From Bacteroidales bacterium (GTDB taxonomy: Bacteria > Bacteroidota > Bacteroidia > Bacteroidales > UBA932), in assembly GCA_016283985.1 (NCBI GenBank), contig JAEENZ010000175.1, positions 1 through 44,187 on the forward strand: DNA of 44,187 nucleotides. The letters are read 5' to 3'. The first letter of the stretch is position 1. Every line of letters begins with the position of its first letter. Both the position numbers and the translations under genes were made by a program. The notes beneath the pieces were generated by a model that worked only from the letters and a program-made list of their open reading frames with translations, had not been told where the DNA came from and ran no database searches. This document shows, one piece after another, positions 7,775 through 16,620 of this stretch.

Positions 7775-8948
7775 GCTCAATCCCTTCAAGGGTTGCGACG
7801 GTCCGGACGGCGCTCCGGTGCCGTGGAACCGCTATGGCCGCATCCTCTCCGAACGCCCCAACTTCACCCTCGACCCCCTCTTCCACGCGGGTTGTTACTA
7901 CGTCCAGGATTCCTCCGCGATGTTCGTCGGACACCTGTTCCGTAAACTTGCACTGGGAGTGTGTGGAACTAATAGGCACGCCTCAGCGTGCCCGGCGGAG
8001 GACGGGACGGAGCCGCAAAGCGGCGATGTCGGTAGTCCGGGAGCCGCGGGGGTCTATCAGGGGGCAGAGCCCCCTCAAATGCATAAAGACAGGCCCGTAA
8101 GGGTCCTGGATTTATGCGCCGCACCTGGCGGAAAGACGACCGACATCGCCGCCTCCTGCCGCGAAGCCCTCGGCGACGCCTTCGAGCTTACGGCCAACGA
8201 AGTCATCAAGTCCCGCGCCTCCGTCCTGGCAGACAACGTGGCCGTCTGGGGCGACCCCAACGTCATCGTCACCAGCGTGGATCCGGCCGTCATCGGCCGC
8301 ATCATGAAAGGCTACTACGACGTGATCGTGGCCGACGTCCCCTGTAGCGGCGAAGGCATGTTCCGAAAGGACCCCCGCGCGGTGGCAGAATGGACCCCGC
8401 AGCTCCCCGGCATCTGCGCCGCGCGCCAGAAACGCATCCTCGCGGACGCCTGGCCGGCCCTGAAGGAAGGCGGCCTCCTGATCTACTCCACCTGCACCTA
8501 CGAAGACTGCGAAAACGACGATAACCTGGAATGGGCCGCACGCGAGCTCGGAGGTGAGATCATCCCTTCGGAAGATGAATTTGCGCAGTACGGCGTACGC
8601 CTCACCCGTCACGGCAGCCTACTGAAGGCCGGCGAAGTGCCAGGGGAAGGCCAGTGGGCCGGAGCCCTCATCAAGACCGCAGAGGCCCCGTCGGCAAAGT
8701 GCAGACCAGCCGACCTGAGGCCGCTGGAAAGCAGGATGCAAAATTTTGACGGCGGCGAGCCCAGAGTGGAACTGGATTTGCAGCAAGCATTGAAATATCT
8801 GCACAGGGACGCGCTGTTCCTGCCGGACGCCCCCCTGGGAATGCTGGTGGTATGCTACCGCTCGCATCCCCTTGGGTTTGTGAAGAATCTCGGCTCGAGA
8901 TGCAACAACCTTTATCCCAAGAGCCGCAGGATACAGATGGACGTATGA
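7749..8948 (+). CDS. rsmF: RsmF/NSUN-type RNA cytosine-C5 methyltransferase with in-frame insertion
   Basis: 399 residues from the ATG at 7749. SAM-dependent 5-methylcytosine methyltransferase acting on rRNA or tRNA: motif I is VRVLDLCAAPGGKTTD, motif IV carries the cysteine in DVPCSGEGMF and motif VI the second catalytic cysteine in LLIYSTCTYE. The C-terminal RsmF-type region ends GFVKNLGSRCNNLYPKSRRI. A stretch of roughly 45 residues between HLFRKLAL and RPVRVLDLC has no counterpart that I know in the family and is rich in hairpin-forming DNA; it keeps the frame open (see 7953-8117). The gene overlaps its upstream neighbour by 26 bp and the downstream TPR gene by ATGA. Confidence 0.88.
   Translation: MDSAVTSVRLNPFKGCDGPDGAPVPWNRYGRILSERPNFTLDPLFHAGCYYVQDSSAMFVGHLFRKLALGVCGTNRHASACPAEDGTEPQSGDVGSPGAAGVYQGAEPPQMHKDRPVRVLDLCAAPGGKTTDIAASCREALGDAFELTANEVIKSRASVLADNVAVWGDPNVIVTSVDPAVIGRIMKGYYDVIVADVPCSGEGMFRKDPRAVAEWTPQLPGICAARQKRILADAWPALKEGGLLIYSTCTYEDCENDDNLEWAARELGGEIIPSEDEFAQYGVRLTRHGSLLKAGEVPGEGQWAGALIKTAEAPSAKCRPADLRPLESRMQNFDGGEPRVELDLQQALKYLHRDALFLPDAPLGMLVVCYRSHPLGFVKNLGSRCNNLYPKSRRIQMDV
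7953..8117 (+). repeat. In-frame palindromic insertion in the methyltransferase gene
   Basis: A cluster of hairpins inside the coding sequence: GGCACGC/GCGTGCC (7975-7981, 7986-7992), GCCGC/GCGGC (8012-8016, 8020-8024), AGGGGGC/GCCCCCT (8059-8065, 8069-8075) and a larger one GCATAAA/TTTATGC (8081-8087, 8111-8117) with inner CAGGCCC paired to GGGtCCTG. The right arm of the last hairpin is the host codons for RVLDLC. It encodes a Gly/Ala/Pro-rich, low-complexity segment just before SAM motif I. The core CGGAGC..AAAGCGG..TCGGT (8008-8033) recurs in the folP insertion in the same coding orientation. Left boundary is approximate. Confidence 0.65.
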
Positions 8949-9763
8949 AAAGACTGATGGCGATAATACTGGCTATGGCGAGCCTGGGTGCAACGGCCCA
9001 GACCGCCGCCCAGTTCAAGGAAAAATACGACCGGCAGGTCCGCAGCGTCGGGGCTGACGGAGTGGGAGTGGAGTACATCCTGGGCAGATGGGCCGCCGCC
9101 TATCCCGACGACACCGACATGCTCGAGGCCCGCTTCAACTACTATCTCGCCAAGTCCCGCACGGAGGAGGTCCAGAAGATAGATGCCACCAAATACCTCG
9201 GTCAGAAACCCGTTCTCTCCCTGAAGGACTCCCTGGGGCGGAAGGTCAATTATTTCACCGTCCCCATGTTCAGCGATTCCCTGTTCCGCCTGAGCCAGAA
9301 AAGCATAGACCGGGCGATAGAACTCGCTCCGGACGCCCTGGTGTACCGCTTCGACAAGATCACGGCGCTCGCGGCTTACGAAAAGGACAGTCCGGACATG
9401 GCGGCCACGGCGATGCTCGACCTGATAGACTACGATGCCGCCAAGCACCCAAAATGGGTTTTCAAAGGCGAGGAGGTGAGCAGGGAAGACTTCGAGTCGG
9501 CGGTCCAGGAATACTGCTATCTGTTCTACAGGACGGGCAGTGCCAACTCCTACGAGTCTTTCCGCATCCTTTCGGAACGCATGCTGAAGGATAATCCGAA
9601 GAGCGTGCTTTTCCTGAACAACCTGGGCGCCTACTGGCAGGTCGCCCGCCACGACGACAAGAAAGCCGCAAAATACTACAAGAAGGCGCTGAAGCTCCAC
9701 CCGGGAGATGAAACCGCCACGGCGAACATGAAGATTATAGAGAAAAACAAATCCAAAAAGTAA
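8945..9763 (+). CDS. Exported TPR-like protein
   Basis: 272 residues. Signal peptide MKRLMAIILAMASLGATAQ (cleavage near residue 19), then a helical protein with TPR-like repeats, clearest at the C-terminus (LFLNNLGAYWQVARHDDKKAAKYYKKALKLHPGDETATANM). TPR proteins mediate protein-protein contacts; partner unknown. Starts in an ATGA overlap with the methyltransferase gene and stops four bases before the M13 peptidase gene, so the three are probably co-transcribed. Confidence 0.75.
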   Translation: MKRLMAIILAMASLGATAQTAAQFKEKYDRQVRSVGADGVGVEYILGRWAAAYPDDTDMLEARFNYYLAKSRTEEVQKIDATKYLGQKPVLSLKDSLGRKVNYFTVPMFSDSLFRLSQKSIDRAIELAPDALVYRFDKITALAAYEKDSPDMAATAMLDLIDYDAAKHPKWVFKGEEVSREDFESAVQEYCYLFYRTGSANSYESFRILSERMLKDNPKSVLFLNNLGAYWQVARHDDKKAAKYYKKALKLHPGDETATANMKIIEKNKSKK

Positions 9764-9767
9764 TAGT

Positions 9768-11780
9768 ATGAAAAAGATCGCATTGTGTATGATCGCACTG
9801 ATGACCCTGGCAGCGTGCCAGAACAAAGGGGAGAAAGTCCCCGCATTCGACCTCGGCAATCTCGACACCTCGGTTGCTCCCGGCGAAGACTTTTATAAAT
9901 ATGCCACCCATGGCTGGCAGGAAAAGAACCCTCTGGGCGCGGAATACAGCCGTTTCGGTTCTTTCGACCAGCTCCGCGAGAACAACGTCACGCGCCTGAA
10001 CGACCTGTTCGCATCGATGGCCACGATGAAAACCAAACCCGGCAGCATCGAACAGAAGATAGTGGACCTCTACAAGCAGGGTCTCGACTCCACCCGCCTG
10101 AATGCCGAAGGTGCGGCTCCGCTTCAGAAGTATATCGCTGAAATCCAGGCGATCGAGGATAAGAAAGGACTCGCTCAGCAGCTTGCCAAGATGCAGTTGG
10201 AAGGCGAAGGCGGATTCTTCGGCGCCTATGTGGAAGCCGACCTCATGGACAGCAACAACCAGATCCTTTACATCGGCCAGGGCGGCCTCGGAATCGGCGA
10301 CAGGGACTACTACGTCAAACCCGAGAACGCGGCCATCAAGGAAGGATACAGGGTGTTCCTCAACAAGGTCCTCACACTCGCAGGTGTGGACAATGCACAG
10401 AAAGTGGCAGACAACACCGTTGCCGTCGAGGATTACCTCGCACAGAATTCATGGACCCGCGAGCAGGAACGCGATATCCCCAAGCTCTACAACCCCATGA
10501 GCACGGACCAGATCGTGGCCGCCTTCCCCGGCTTCGACTTCGCAGCCTACTTCGAGACAGGCGGCATCCCCGCACAGGAAAAGATCGTAGTGGCCGAGCC
10601 TTCCTTCTTCAAGGCGTTCAGCAACTATATCGAAGCTACCGACCTCGAGGTTCTGAAGGATTACCTCGTAGCTCACCTCGTGAGCGGCGGCTGCGGTGCC
10701 CTGAGCGATGATTTCTATGCCGCCAACTTCGACTTCTATTCCCGCCAGATGGCCGGTATCCAGGAGCACAAGCCCCGCTGGAAGAGGGCTATGGCAGTTC
10801 CCAACGGAGTGCTCGGCGAGGCTGTAGGCAAGATGTACGTGCAGCGCTACTTCCCCGAATCTTCCAAAAAGCAGATGCTGAAGCTCGTCAAGAACCTCCA
10901 GGCAGCCCTCGGAGAGCACATCGACTCCCTTGACTGGATGGGCGAAGAGACCAAGGTCAAGGCCCATGAGAAGCTGAACAACTTTACCGTCAAAATCGGT
11001 TATCCCGACAAGTGGAAGGATTACAGCACCCTCGAGGTCGATCCCGAAAAGAGCTACTACGAGAACCTCCGCGCCGCAAGCCGCTGGTACGTGGCCGACA
11101 ATCTCTCCAAGCTCGGCAAGCCCACGGACAAGACCGAATGGGGCATGACTCCCCAGACCGTGAACGCCTACTACAATCCTACCACCAACGAGATCTGCTT
11201 CCCTGCAGCCATCCTCCAGCCTCCGTTCTTCAACCCGGATGCCGATGATGCCATCAATTACGGTGCTATCGGCGTAGTGATAGGCCACGAGATGAGCCAC
11301 GGATTCGACGACCAGGGCCGCCTTTTCGACAAGGACGGCAACATGATCAACTGGTGGACGGACGAGGATGATGCCAAGTTCCGCGCAAAGGCGCAGAAAC
11401 TCGTCGAACAGTTCGATGAGGTCGAGATCCTGCCCGGCGTTCACGCCAACGGCCAGTTCACCCTCGGAGAGAACATCGGCGACCACGGCGGACTCAGCAT
11501 CGCCTACACGGCCATGGAGAATGCCATCAAGGGCAAGAACGTCGGTCTCATCGACGGATTCACCCCCGCACAGCGCTTCTATCTCGGCTATGCCACCGTG
11601 TGGGCACAGAACATCACCGACGAAGAGAAGGCCCGTCTGACCAATCTGGACGTGCACTCGCTGGCAGAGAACCGCGTGAACGTCTCTATCCGCAACTTCG
11701 ACACCTTCTTCGAGGCATTCGGCATCAAGGAAGGCGATCCTATGTTCCGCCCGGAAGAAGAGCGTGTCCACATCTGGTAG
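9768..11780 (+). CDS. M13-family (neprilysin/PepO-like) zinc endopeptidase lipoprotein
   Basis: 670 residues. The signal sequence ends in a lipobox (LMTLAACQ), so a lipid-anchored periplasmic or outer-membrane enzyme is expected. The N-terminal M13 domain begins DTSVAPGEDFYKYATHGW; the catalytic domain has the zinc motif HEMSHGFDD (His507, Glu508, His511), the third ligand in ENIGDHGG, VNAYYNPTTNEICFPAAILQPPFF substrate-binding strand, and the C-terminal VRV-like region ending FRPEEERVHIW. All expected catalytic residues are present, so it should be an active oligopeptidase. Its 3' end overlaps the permease gene by 17 bp. Confidence 0.95.
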   Translation: MKKIALCMIALMTLAACQNKGEKVPAFDLGNLDTSVAPGEDFYKYATHGWQEKNPLGAEYSRFGSFDQLRENNVTRLNDLFASMATMKTKPGSIEQKIVDLYKQGLDSTRLNAEGAAPLQKYIAEIQAIEDKKGLAQQLAKMQLEGEGGFFGAYVEADLMDSNNQILYIGQGGLGIGDRDYYVKPENAAIKEGYRVFLNKVLTLAGVDNAQKVADNTVAVEDYLAQNSWTREQERDIPKLYNPMSTDQIVAAFPGFDFAAYFETGGIPAQEKIVVAEPSFFKAFSNYIEATDLEVLKDYLVAHLVSGGCGALSDDFYAANFDFYSRQMAGIQEHKPRWKRAMAVPNGVLGEAVGKMYVQRYFPESSKKQMLKLVKNLQAALGEHIDSLDWMGEETKVKAHEKLNNFTVKIGYPDKWKDYSTLEVDPEKSYYENLRAASRWYVADNLSKLGKPTDKTEWGMTPQTVNAYYNPTTNEICFPAAILQPPFFNPDADDAINYGAIGVVIGHEMSHGFDDQGRLFDKDGNMINWWTDEDDAKFRAKAQKLVEQFDEVEILPGVHANGQFTLGENIGDHGGLSIAYTAMENAIKGKNVGLIDGFTPAQRFYLGYATVWAQNITDEEKARLTNLDVHSLAENRVNVSIRNFDTFFEAFGIKEGDPMFRPEEERVHIW

Positions 11781-12930
11781 TTTCATAGCTTCCAAACTCC
11801 GTTTCAAGGGGAGGCTGGCAGTGTTTTCCATCGCTGTCAGCTTCCTCGTAATCATCCTTTCCCTCGCCATCTCCGCCGGGTTCCGTAAAGAGATACGCGG
11901 GGGCGTATCCTCCCTGACGGGAGACATCCAGCTCACCTCCCCCTCGTCCAACATCTATGGCAGCGACGTGTGTGTGAACGCGGATTCGACCCTGATGGAG
12001 GGGATTCTCGCCCGGAAGGGCGTCGAGGCGGTCACACCCGCAATCTACCGCGCAGGCATCATCCAGAACGGCGAAGACCTGCAGGGCGTGCTTTTCAAGG
12101 CGGTGCCGTCACGCGACAGCGCATCGCTGCGGATCGGCATCCCCCGGAGCCTCGCCCGCACCCTCCGGCTGAAGGAAGGGGATGCCGTGCGGGGATATTT
12201 CATCGGGGAAAGGGTGCAGGTGCGCAATTTCACCGTGGACGGCATCTACGATGGCCTTGCCGACAATTCCGGCAGTCCGGTTGTGCTGGCATCCTACGAA
12301 GACATCCGCCGTGTGAACGGCTGGGATGAAGGGAAGGCATCCGCGCTGGAGATAACCCTATCCGACCGCTTCAGGGACCGCCGCTCGCAGAAAACCAAAG
12401 CGGTGGAGATAGCAGGATACGCCTACGGGCGCGCCTCGGACGAAGACGATCCCACGCTTGCGATAGCCGCTGCCGACAAGTACTACAACCTCTTCGACTG
12501 GCTGGACCTCATCGATTTCAACGTACTGGTCATCCTAATCCTGATGGTGCTGGTGGCCGGTTTCAACATGATATCCGGGCTCCTCATAATGCTCTTCCGC
12601 AACATCTCCACCATCGGCACCCTGAAGGCGCTGGGGATGAGCGACAGGGGCATATCCGGAGTATTCCTCAGGGTATCCGCCCGCACCGTGCTGAAGGGGA
12701 TGCTGATCGGCAATGCCGCGGCGCTTCTTTTCTGTCTGGTGCAGCATCTCACGCACTTCATCCGCCTGAATCCGGACAACTACTTCGTGTCGTTCGTGCC
12801 GGTGAGCGCGAACTGGATGAGCGTGCTTGCGGTGGATGCGATTGCCTTCGCCGCCATCATGCTCCTGCTGCTGATACCGTCGCTGTTCATAGCGCGCGTG
12901 GATCCCGCGGATACGGTACGTGTGAAATAA
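11764..12930 (+). CDS. ABC transporter permease, LolC/LolE-FtsX type
   Basis: 388 residues, GTG start at 11764 (no ATG nearby; the frame opens inside the end of the peptidase gene). One N-terminal transmembrane helix (about residues 18-38), a large periplasmic domain, and three C-terminal helices (about 255-280, 310-335, 355-380) match the MacB/FtsX permease topology of lipoprotein-releasing systems. The motif MISGLLIMLFRNISTIGTLKALGMSDRGIS is typical of LolC/E. The ATPase is not encoded in this window. In Bacteroidota a single LolC/E-like protein is usual, so this may be part of the lipoprotein export machine. Confidence 0.85.
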   Translation: MSTSGSFIASKLRFKGRLAVFSIAVSFLVIILSLAISAGFRKEIRGGVSSLTGDIQLTSPSSNIYGSDVCVNADSTLMEGILARKGVEAVTPAIYRAGIIQNGEDLQGVLFKAVPSRDSASLRIGIPRSLARTLRLKEGDAVRGYFIGERVQVRNFTVDGIYDGLADNSGSPVVLASYEDIRRVNGWDEGKASALEITLSDRFRDRRSQKTKAVEIAGYAYGRASDEDDPTLAIAAADKYYNLFDWLDLIDFNVLVILILMVLVAGFNMISGLLIMLFRNISTIGTLKALGMSDRGISGVFLRVSARTVLKGMLIGNAAALLFCLVQHLTHFIRLNPDNYFVSFVPVSANWMSVLAVDAIAFAAIMLLLLIPSLFIARVDPADTVRVK

Positions 12931-12934
12931 TTGT

Positions 12935-12942
12935 TAAATTTG
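12935..12942 (+). promoter_or_regulatory. -7 promoter box TAAATTTG for the porin gene, leaderless
   Basis: Consensus TAnnTTTG; the ATG at 12949 follows after exactly six bases (caggct), the same spacing as at tmk. The predicted transcript would start at about the first codon. Confidence 0.55.
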
Positions 12943-12948
12943 CAGGCT

Positions 12949-15612
12949 ATGTCCATGCTCTCCAGAATGTGGTTCCCGACTGCGGTGGTGTCTCTCGCCA
13001 TCGCGGCGACCGTCGCGACCACGGATCCGGTGGAGAGCACGTTCGTAGTCTGCGAGTCTCCGGTGGCCTATCAGGACACCGTCAAATATCCCCTTGGTGC
13101 CTACAAACTGCGCCGCAGGGGCAATTTCTCCGCAGAGAGCCTGCCGGACAGCGTGCTCAAAGCTCTGGGCATAACCCTCTCGTTCGAAGACGAGGACGAT
13201 ACGATTCCCCGCATCTTCGCGAGGGACACCATGGTGGTCCCGGATTCCCTCCGGGAGATAGATCCCTTCCGCTACAAGTATTACGTGGCCCTGATCGACT
13301 CGCTCACCCACCGCATCGTGAGCGATTCCCTGAAAAAGTCGTACGACAGCCTCATGGTCGCGCTGGATACCCTCCACGCCCGACTTGATTCTGCCGACCG
13401 CCACATGCTGGACTCCCTCTACTACCGCGATTCCACAATCCGCGCCCGGGAGGCCTTCCTCGCCTGGTATAACGGCCTCAGCAAGGAGGAGCGCAAGAAA
13501 TACGACTACGAGCAGAAGGTCAAGCGCAAGATGGCCGTGGCCGATTCCCTCGGCAAGATAAAGGAGGAGAAGCAGGCCGTCCGCGACAGCATACGCGAGA
13601 ATACCCCCAGGGTGCTCCTGACCTTCGCCATCCCGGACTCCCTGAAATACAAGCGACTCATCACATGGAACGTGGACCAGGAATTCCACGACGTGAAGGC
13701 GCGGGTGCCGGACACCACCTACAACAACTATTTCTACGACTACGCCTTCCGGCGTGAGGACGTGAACGCCACCTGGCTGGGCGTGGCCGGATCCGCGGTG
13801 CAGCCCTACGACTATTTCAAGCGCAGGGAAGGGGAGAGTCCGGAGTTCTACTCCTGGTATGAACCCTGGACCCAGAGCGCGAAGAACATGCAGATGTTCA
13901 ACACCAAGACCCCCTACACGGAGCTTGCCTACTGGGGGACCCTGATGGCGGGAGACGCCAAGGAATCCGACAACCTGCACATCTTCACCACCAACAACAT
14001 CCTCCCTTCCTGGAACTATTCCATTCTCTACGAGAGATGGGGAGGCGGGGGAATGCTGAACAACGAGACGGTGAAGAACAAGACCCTGGCGCTTGGGACC
14101 AACTTCATCGGCGAGCGCTACCTGATGCATGCCGGGTTTATTTCCAACAGCATCTCGCAGAAAGAAAACGGCGGCATAGTGGACATCACGGAAGTGAGGG
14201 ATACCACGATAGACGCCCGCGAAATGAAGGTTACCCTCGGCAAGGCTTCTTCCGAGATAAAGAAGAAAACCTTCTTCCTAAACCAGCAGTACCGCATTCC
14301 CTTCACCTTCATCAACACTTGGAGGGCCCGCAGGGACTCCACCTTCGTGCCTGATACCACGGAAGACATCACCACAGCCTTCATCGGGCACAGTACGGAA
14401 TGGACCAGATACGGCAGGCTTTACACGGATGCCATTTCCGCTTCCGATGCAGTCGGCCGTGCCCTGTACGATAACGTTTTCAACTACAATCCCACGGCAT
14501 CCGACGATTCTTTGGGGCTTTCTGAACTGGACAACAAGTTCTTCATCCGCCTCCAGCCCTGGTCGGCCGATGCGGCGGTGGCCAAGCTGGATGTCGGGAT
14601 AGGAGACAAGTTCCAGACGTATTTCGACAGTACCGCCACCGGCAACAGGTTCCGCGGCAACTCTGTCTATGCCTATGCAGGGGCTAACGGCCGCCTCTTC
14701 CGCAACATGACCTGGAACGCGCGCGGCCAGTTGTATTTCGCAGGATACCATGCCGGCGACTTCAATATCAGAGCGAACGCGGACTACCGTTTCTATCCTT
14801 TCCGGAAGGCGCGCACCAGCCCCGTGGCGTTCGGCGCCACGTTCAGCACTACGCTGAGCGATCCTGACTATTATCAGCAGAACGTGTATTCCAACCACTA
14901 CAAGTGGAACAACGACTTCGGCAAGGCTTCCGTCACCAAGGTGGGTGGGCACATCGACATCCCTTACTGGAAGTTCTCCGCCGGCCTGAACTATGGCCTG
15001 CTGGCGAACAAGGTCTACTACGATACCCTGAGCATCGCCCGCCAGAACGCCTCTGCGATGAGCGTGCTCTCCGCCAACCTGCGTAAGGATTTCGTAATCG
15101 CGGATTTCCTGCATCTGGACAACCAGGTGCTGTTCCAGGTATCCTCCAACGAAGAGGTACTGCCGCTTCCGCGTCTGGCGCTGAACGGGAAATATTTCAT
15201 ACAGTTCATAGTCCAGCGCGACGCCCTCAAGCAGAAAGTGCTGGAGATGCAGATAGGCGCGAACGTCCTGTATAACACACCGTGGTATTCCCCTGCCTGG
15301 AATCCGGCCCTGGGCGTGTTCCACAATCAGAACAAGGTCCGCTACGAAAACGGTCCCATCATCGACCTCTTCGTGAACGCCCAGTGGAAGCGTGCCTGCA
15401 TCTTCATTAAGATAGAGAATGCGGCCATGCGCTGGTTCGACACGGCGGATTACTTCACCGCCCATCATTACATCAATACCCAGAGAGTTATCAAGTTCGG
15501 CCTCTTCTGGCCGTTCTACACCCAGCCCGGAAAGGGTGGAGGATCGACCAGCTCACAGGGAGAAGGCCGGTCATTACCCGGAGGTGGCAACTTTAGAGGA
15601 ATGGAACAGTGA
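12949..15612 (+). CDS. Porin_10-like putative outer-membrane beta-barrel protein
   Basis: 887 residues from the ATG at 12949. N-terminal hydrophobic signal (residues 1-25, poorly conserved cleavage site), then an Asp/Ser/Leu-rich charged region (about 60-235, repeated DSL motifs, partly helical), and a long C-terminal barrel with alternating strands from about residue 260 (NTKTPYTELAYWGT, NWxYSILYERWGG). The pattern matches the Bacteroidota 'putative porin' family (PF14121). The likely final beta strand RVIKFGLFWPF is followed by an unusual 30-residue Gly/Ser-rich tail. The earlier TTG at 12931 is rejected because it overlaps the promoter box. Confidence 0.75.
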   Translation: MSMLSRMWFPTAVVSLAIAATVATTDPVESTFVVCESPVAYQDTVKYPLGAYKLRRRGNFSAESLPDSVLKALGITLSFEDEDDTIPRIFARDTMVVPDSLREIDPFRYKYYVALIDSLTHRIVSDSLKKSYDSLMVALDTLHARLDSADRHMLDSLYYRDSTIRAREAFLAWYNGLSKEERKKYDYEQKVKRKMAVADSLGKIKEEKQAVRDSIRENTPRVLLTFAIPDSLKYKRLITWNVDQEFHDVKARVPDTTYNNYFYDYAFRREDVNATWLGVAGSAVQPYDYFKRREGESPEFYSWYEPWTQSAKNMQMFNTKTPYTELAYWGTLMAGDAKESDNLHIFTTNNILPSWNYSILYERWGGGGMLNNETVKNKTLALGTNFIGERYLMHAGFISNSISQKENGGIVDITEVRDTTIDAREMKVTLGKASSEIKKKTFFLNQQYRIPFTFINTWRARRDSTFVPDTTEDITTAFIGHSTEWTRYGRLYTDAISASDAVGRALYDNVFNYNPTASDDSLGLSELDNKFFIRLQPWSADAAVAKLDVGIGDKFQTYFDSTATGNRFRGNSVYAYAGANGRLFRNMTWNARGQLYFAGYHAGDFNIRANADYRFYPFRKARTSPVAFGATFSTTLSDPDYYQQNVYSNHYKWNNDFGKASVTKVGGHIDIPYWKFSAGLNYGLLANKVYYDTLSIARQNASAMSVLSANLRKDFVIADFLHLDNQVLFQVSSNEEVLPLPRLALNGKYFIQFIVQRDALKQKVLEMQIGANVLYNTPWYSPAWNPALGVFHNQNKVRYENGPIIDLFVNAQWKRACIFIKIENAAMRWFDTADYFTAHHYINTQRVIKFGLFWPFYTQPGKGGGSTSSQGEGRSLPGGGNFRGMEQ

Positions 15613-16295
15613 GGAAGGAACCACATAGCATAGCGATGATAGTCCTGGTACTGGTACTTACGGTCGGGTCCATCGTTGCTGACGGATATGCCAAAAAGCT
15701 GAGGCTGGCCCGCGCTGAAACCGCAGCCACCGACACCCTCCCGAGGGGAATGTGCGTCAACTACATAATCAGCCCCTACGATTCCCTGATAAAGGTTTAC
15801 TCCGATTCCGCCGGTCTCGACTGGAGGCTGGTCGCCGCGGTTATCTACCACGAATCCAAATTCGACAACGACGTGCGCTCGCACCGCGGAGCCACGGGGC
15901 TGATGCAGATGATGCCCTCCACCGCCGAATGGCTGGGCGCGGGCGATATCTCCGACCCGATCGAAGGCGTGCGTGTTGGGACATTGTATCTGAAGCGCAT
16001 CCACAACGCCTACCGTAACCATACCGACGACCCGGTCGAAAGGCTGAAATTCGCCCTTGCCGCATACAACGCCGGAGTCGGCCGCATCCAGGACTGCATA
16101 AAGTTCGCCGCAATCCGTGGCGTGGATTCCTCCAGCTGGGACAACATAGTCGCGTTGATTCCCGAGATGAACGACGACTCCATCCTGGAAATCGATACTA
16201 TCAAATTCGGCAAGTTCAAAGGCGACGAAACCATCGCCTACGTCGAGAACGTCCTCTCCAAATACGAGCAGTACAAGCGTCGCGCCGCGCGCTAG
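15609..16295 (+). CDS. Lytic transglycosylase (SLT domain)
   Basis: 228 residues, GTG start overlapping the porin stop (GTGA). An N-terminal membrane anchor (about residues 10-25) is followed by a family-23-type transglycosylase domain: VAAVIYHESKFDNDVRSHRGATGLMQMMPSTAEWLG contains the catalytic glutamate, and FALAAYNAGVGRIQD is the other diagnostic motif. It cleaves peptidoglycan glycan strands with formation of 1,6-anhydro ends. Its stop codon forms the CTAG palindrome shared with the convergent ftsB-like gene. Confidence 0.92.
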   Translation: MRKEPHSIAMIVLVLVLTVGSIVADGYAKKLRLARAETAATDTLPRGMCVNYIISPYDSLIKVYSDSAGLDWRLVAAVIYHESKFDNDVRSHRGATGLMQMMPSTAEWLGAGDISDPIEGVRVGTLYLKRIHNAYRNHTDDPVERLKFALAAYNAGVGRIQDCIKFAAIRGVDSSSWDNIVALIPEMNDDSILEIDTIKFGKFKGDETIAYVENVLSKYEQYKRRAAR

Positions 16296-16615
16296 CGCGT
16301 CAGATAGACATCATCCCCCGGCTCAGCGAAGAGATATTGTTCGCGGGCGAGGGTTTCGAGGGTGTCGCGGTCGTTGCTGAGCACACGGATCTGGCGGTCC
16401 AGGTCGTTAATCTGTTTCTGATAGTAGCGCATCTCCTTGTTCTGCCTGTGGATGGTGAATCCGGTGCCTATCAGGCGCACCACACTGTCTTTCTTGACAA
16501 ACAGGATGATGATGCAGATTGCGGTGGAAATAATGAAATAGCGGAGGAAGGAACGCTTCTCGTGGTTGTTCCCATCCTTCTCCCTGTTCCATATATCTTT
16601 GCTGACCTTCGACAT
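16292..16615 (-). CDS. FtsB/DivIC-family septum formation initiator
   Basis: 107 residues. A basic cytoplasmic N-terminus, a single transmembrane helix at about residues 24-41 (RYFIISTAICIIILFV), a coiled coil (about 55-88: NKEMRYYQKQINDLDRQIRVL) and a C-terminal segment LAREQYLFAEPGDDVYLT typical of DivIC/FtsB. These proteins bridge FtsQ and FtsL in the divisome. The gene converges on the transglycosylase gene and both stop codons lie in one CTAG. Confidence 0.85.
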   Translation of the reverse strand: MSKVSKDIWNREKDGNNHEKRSFLRYFIISTAICIIILFVKKDSVVRLIGTGFTIHRQNKEMRYYQKQINDLDRQIRVLSNDRDTLETLAREQYLFAEPGDDVYLTR

Positions 16616-16620
16616 TATCG

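Noticed and set aside
7973..8080. Frameshift or pseudogene explanation for the odd segment in the methyltransferase gene
   Set aside because: The frame is continuous with motif I, IV and VI intact downstream and no stop codon, so insertion fits better than decay.
10449..11954. Long open frame of 501 codons on the minus strand opposite the M13 peptidase
   Set aside because: It is the codon shadow of a gene with intact catalytic motifs; the translation has no recognisable domain or ribosome-binding context.
13971..14040. Possible CRISPR array or tandem repeats anywhere in the window
   Set aside because: No regularly spaced direct repeats were found; the repeated DSL codons in the porin gene are protein-level periodicity.
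12934..14130. Long minus-strand open frame opposite the porin gene, and a similar one at 14278-15468
   Set aside because: GC-rich third positions of the real gene keep the complementary frame open; composition is Val/Gly/His-rich without domains.
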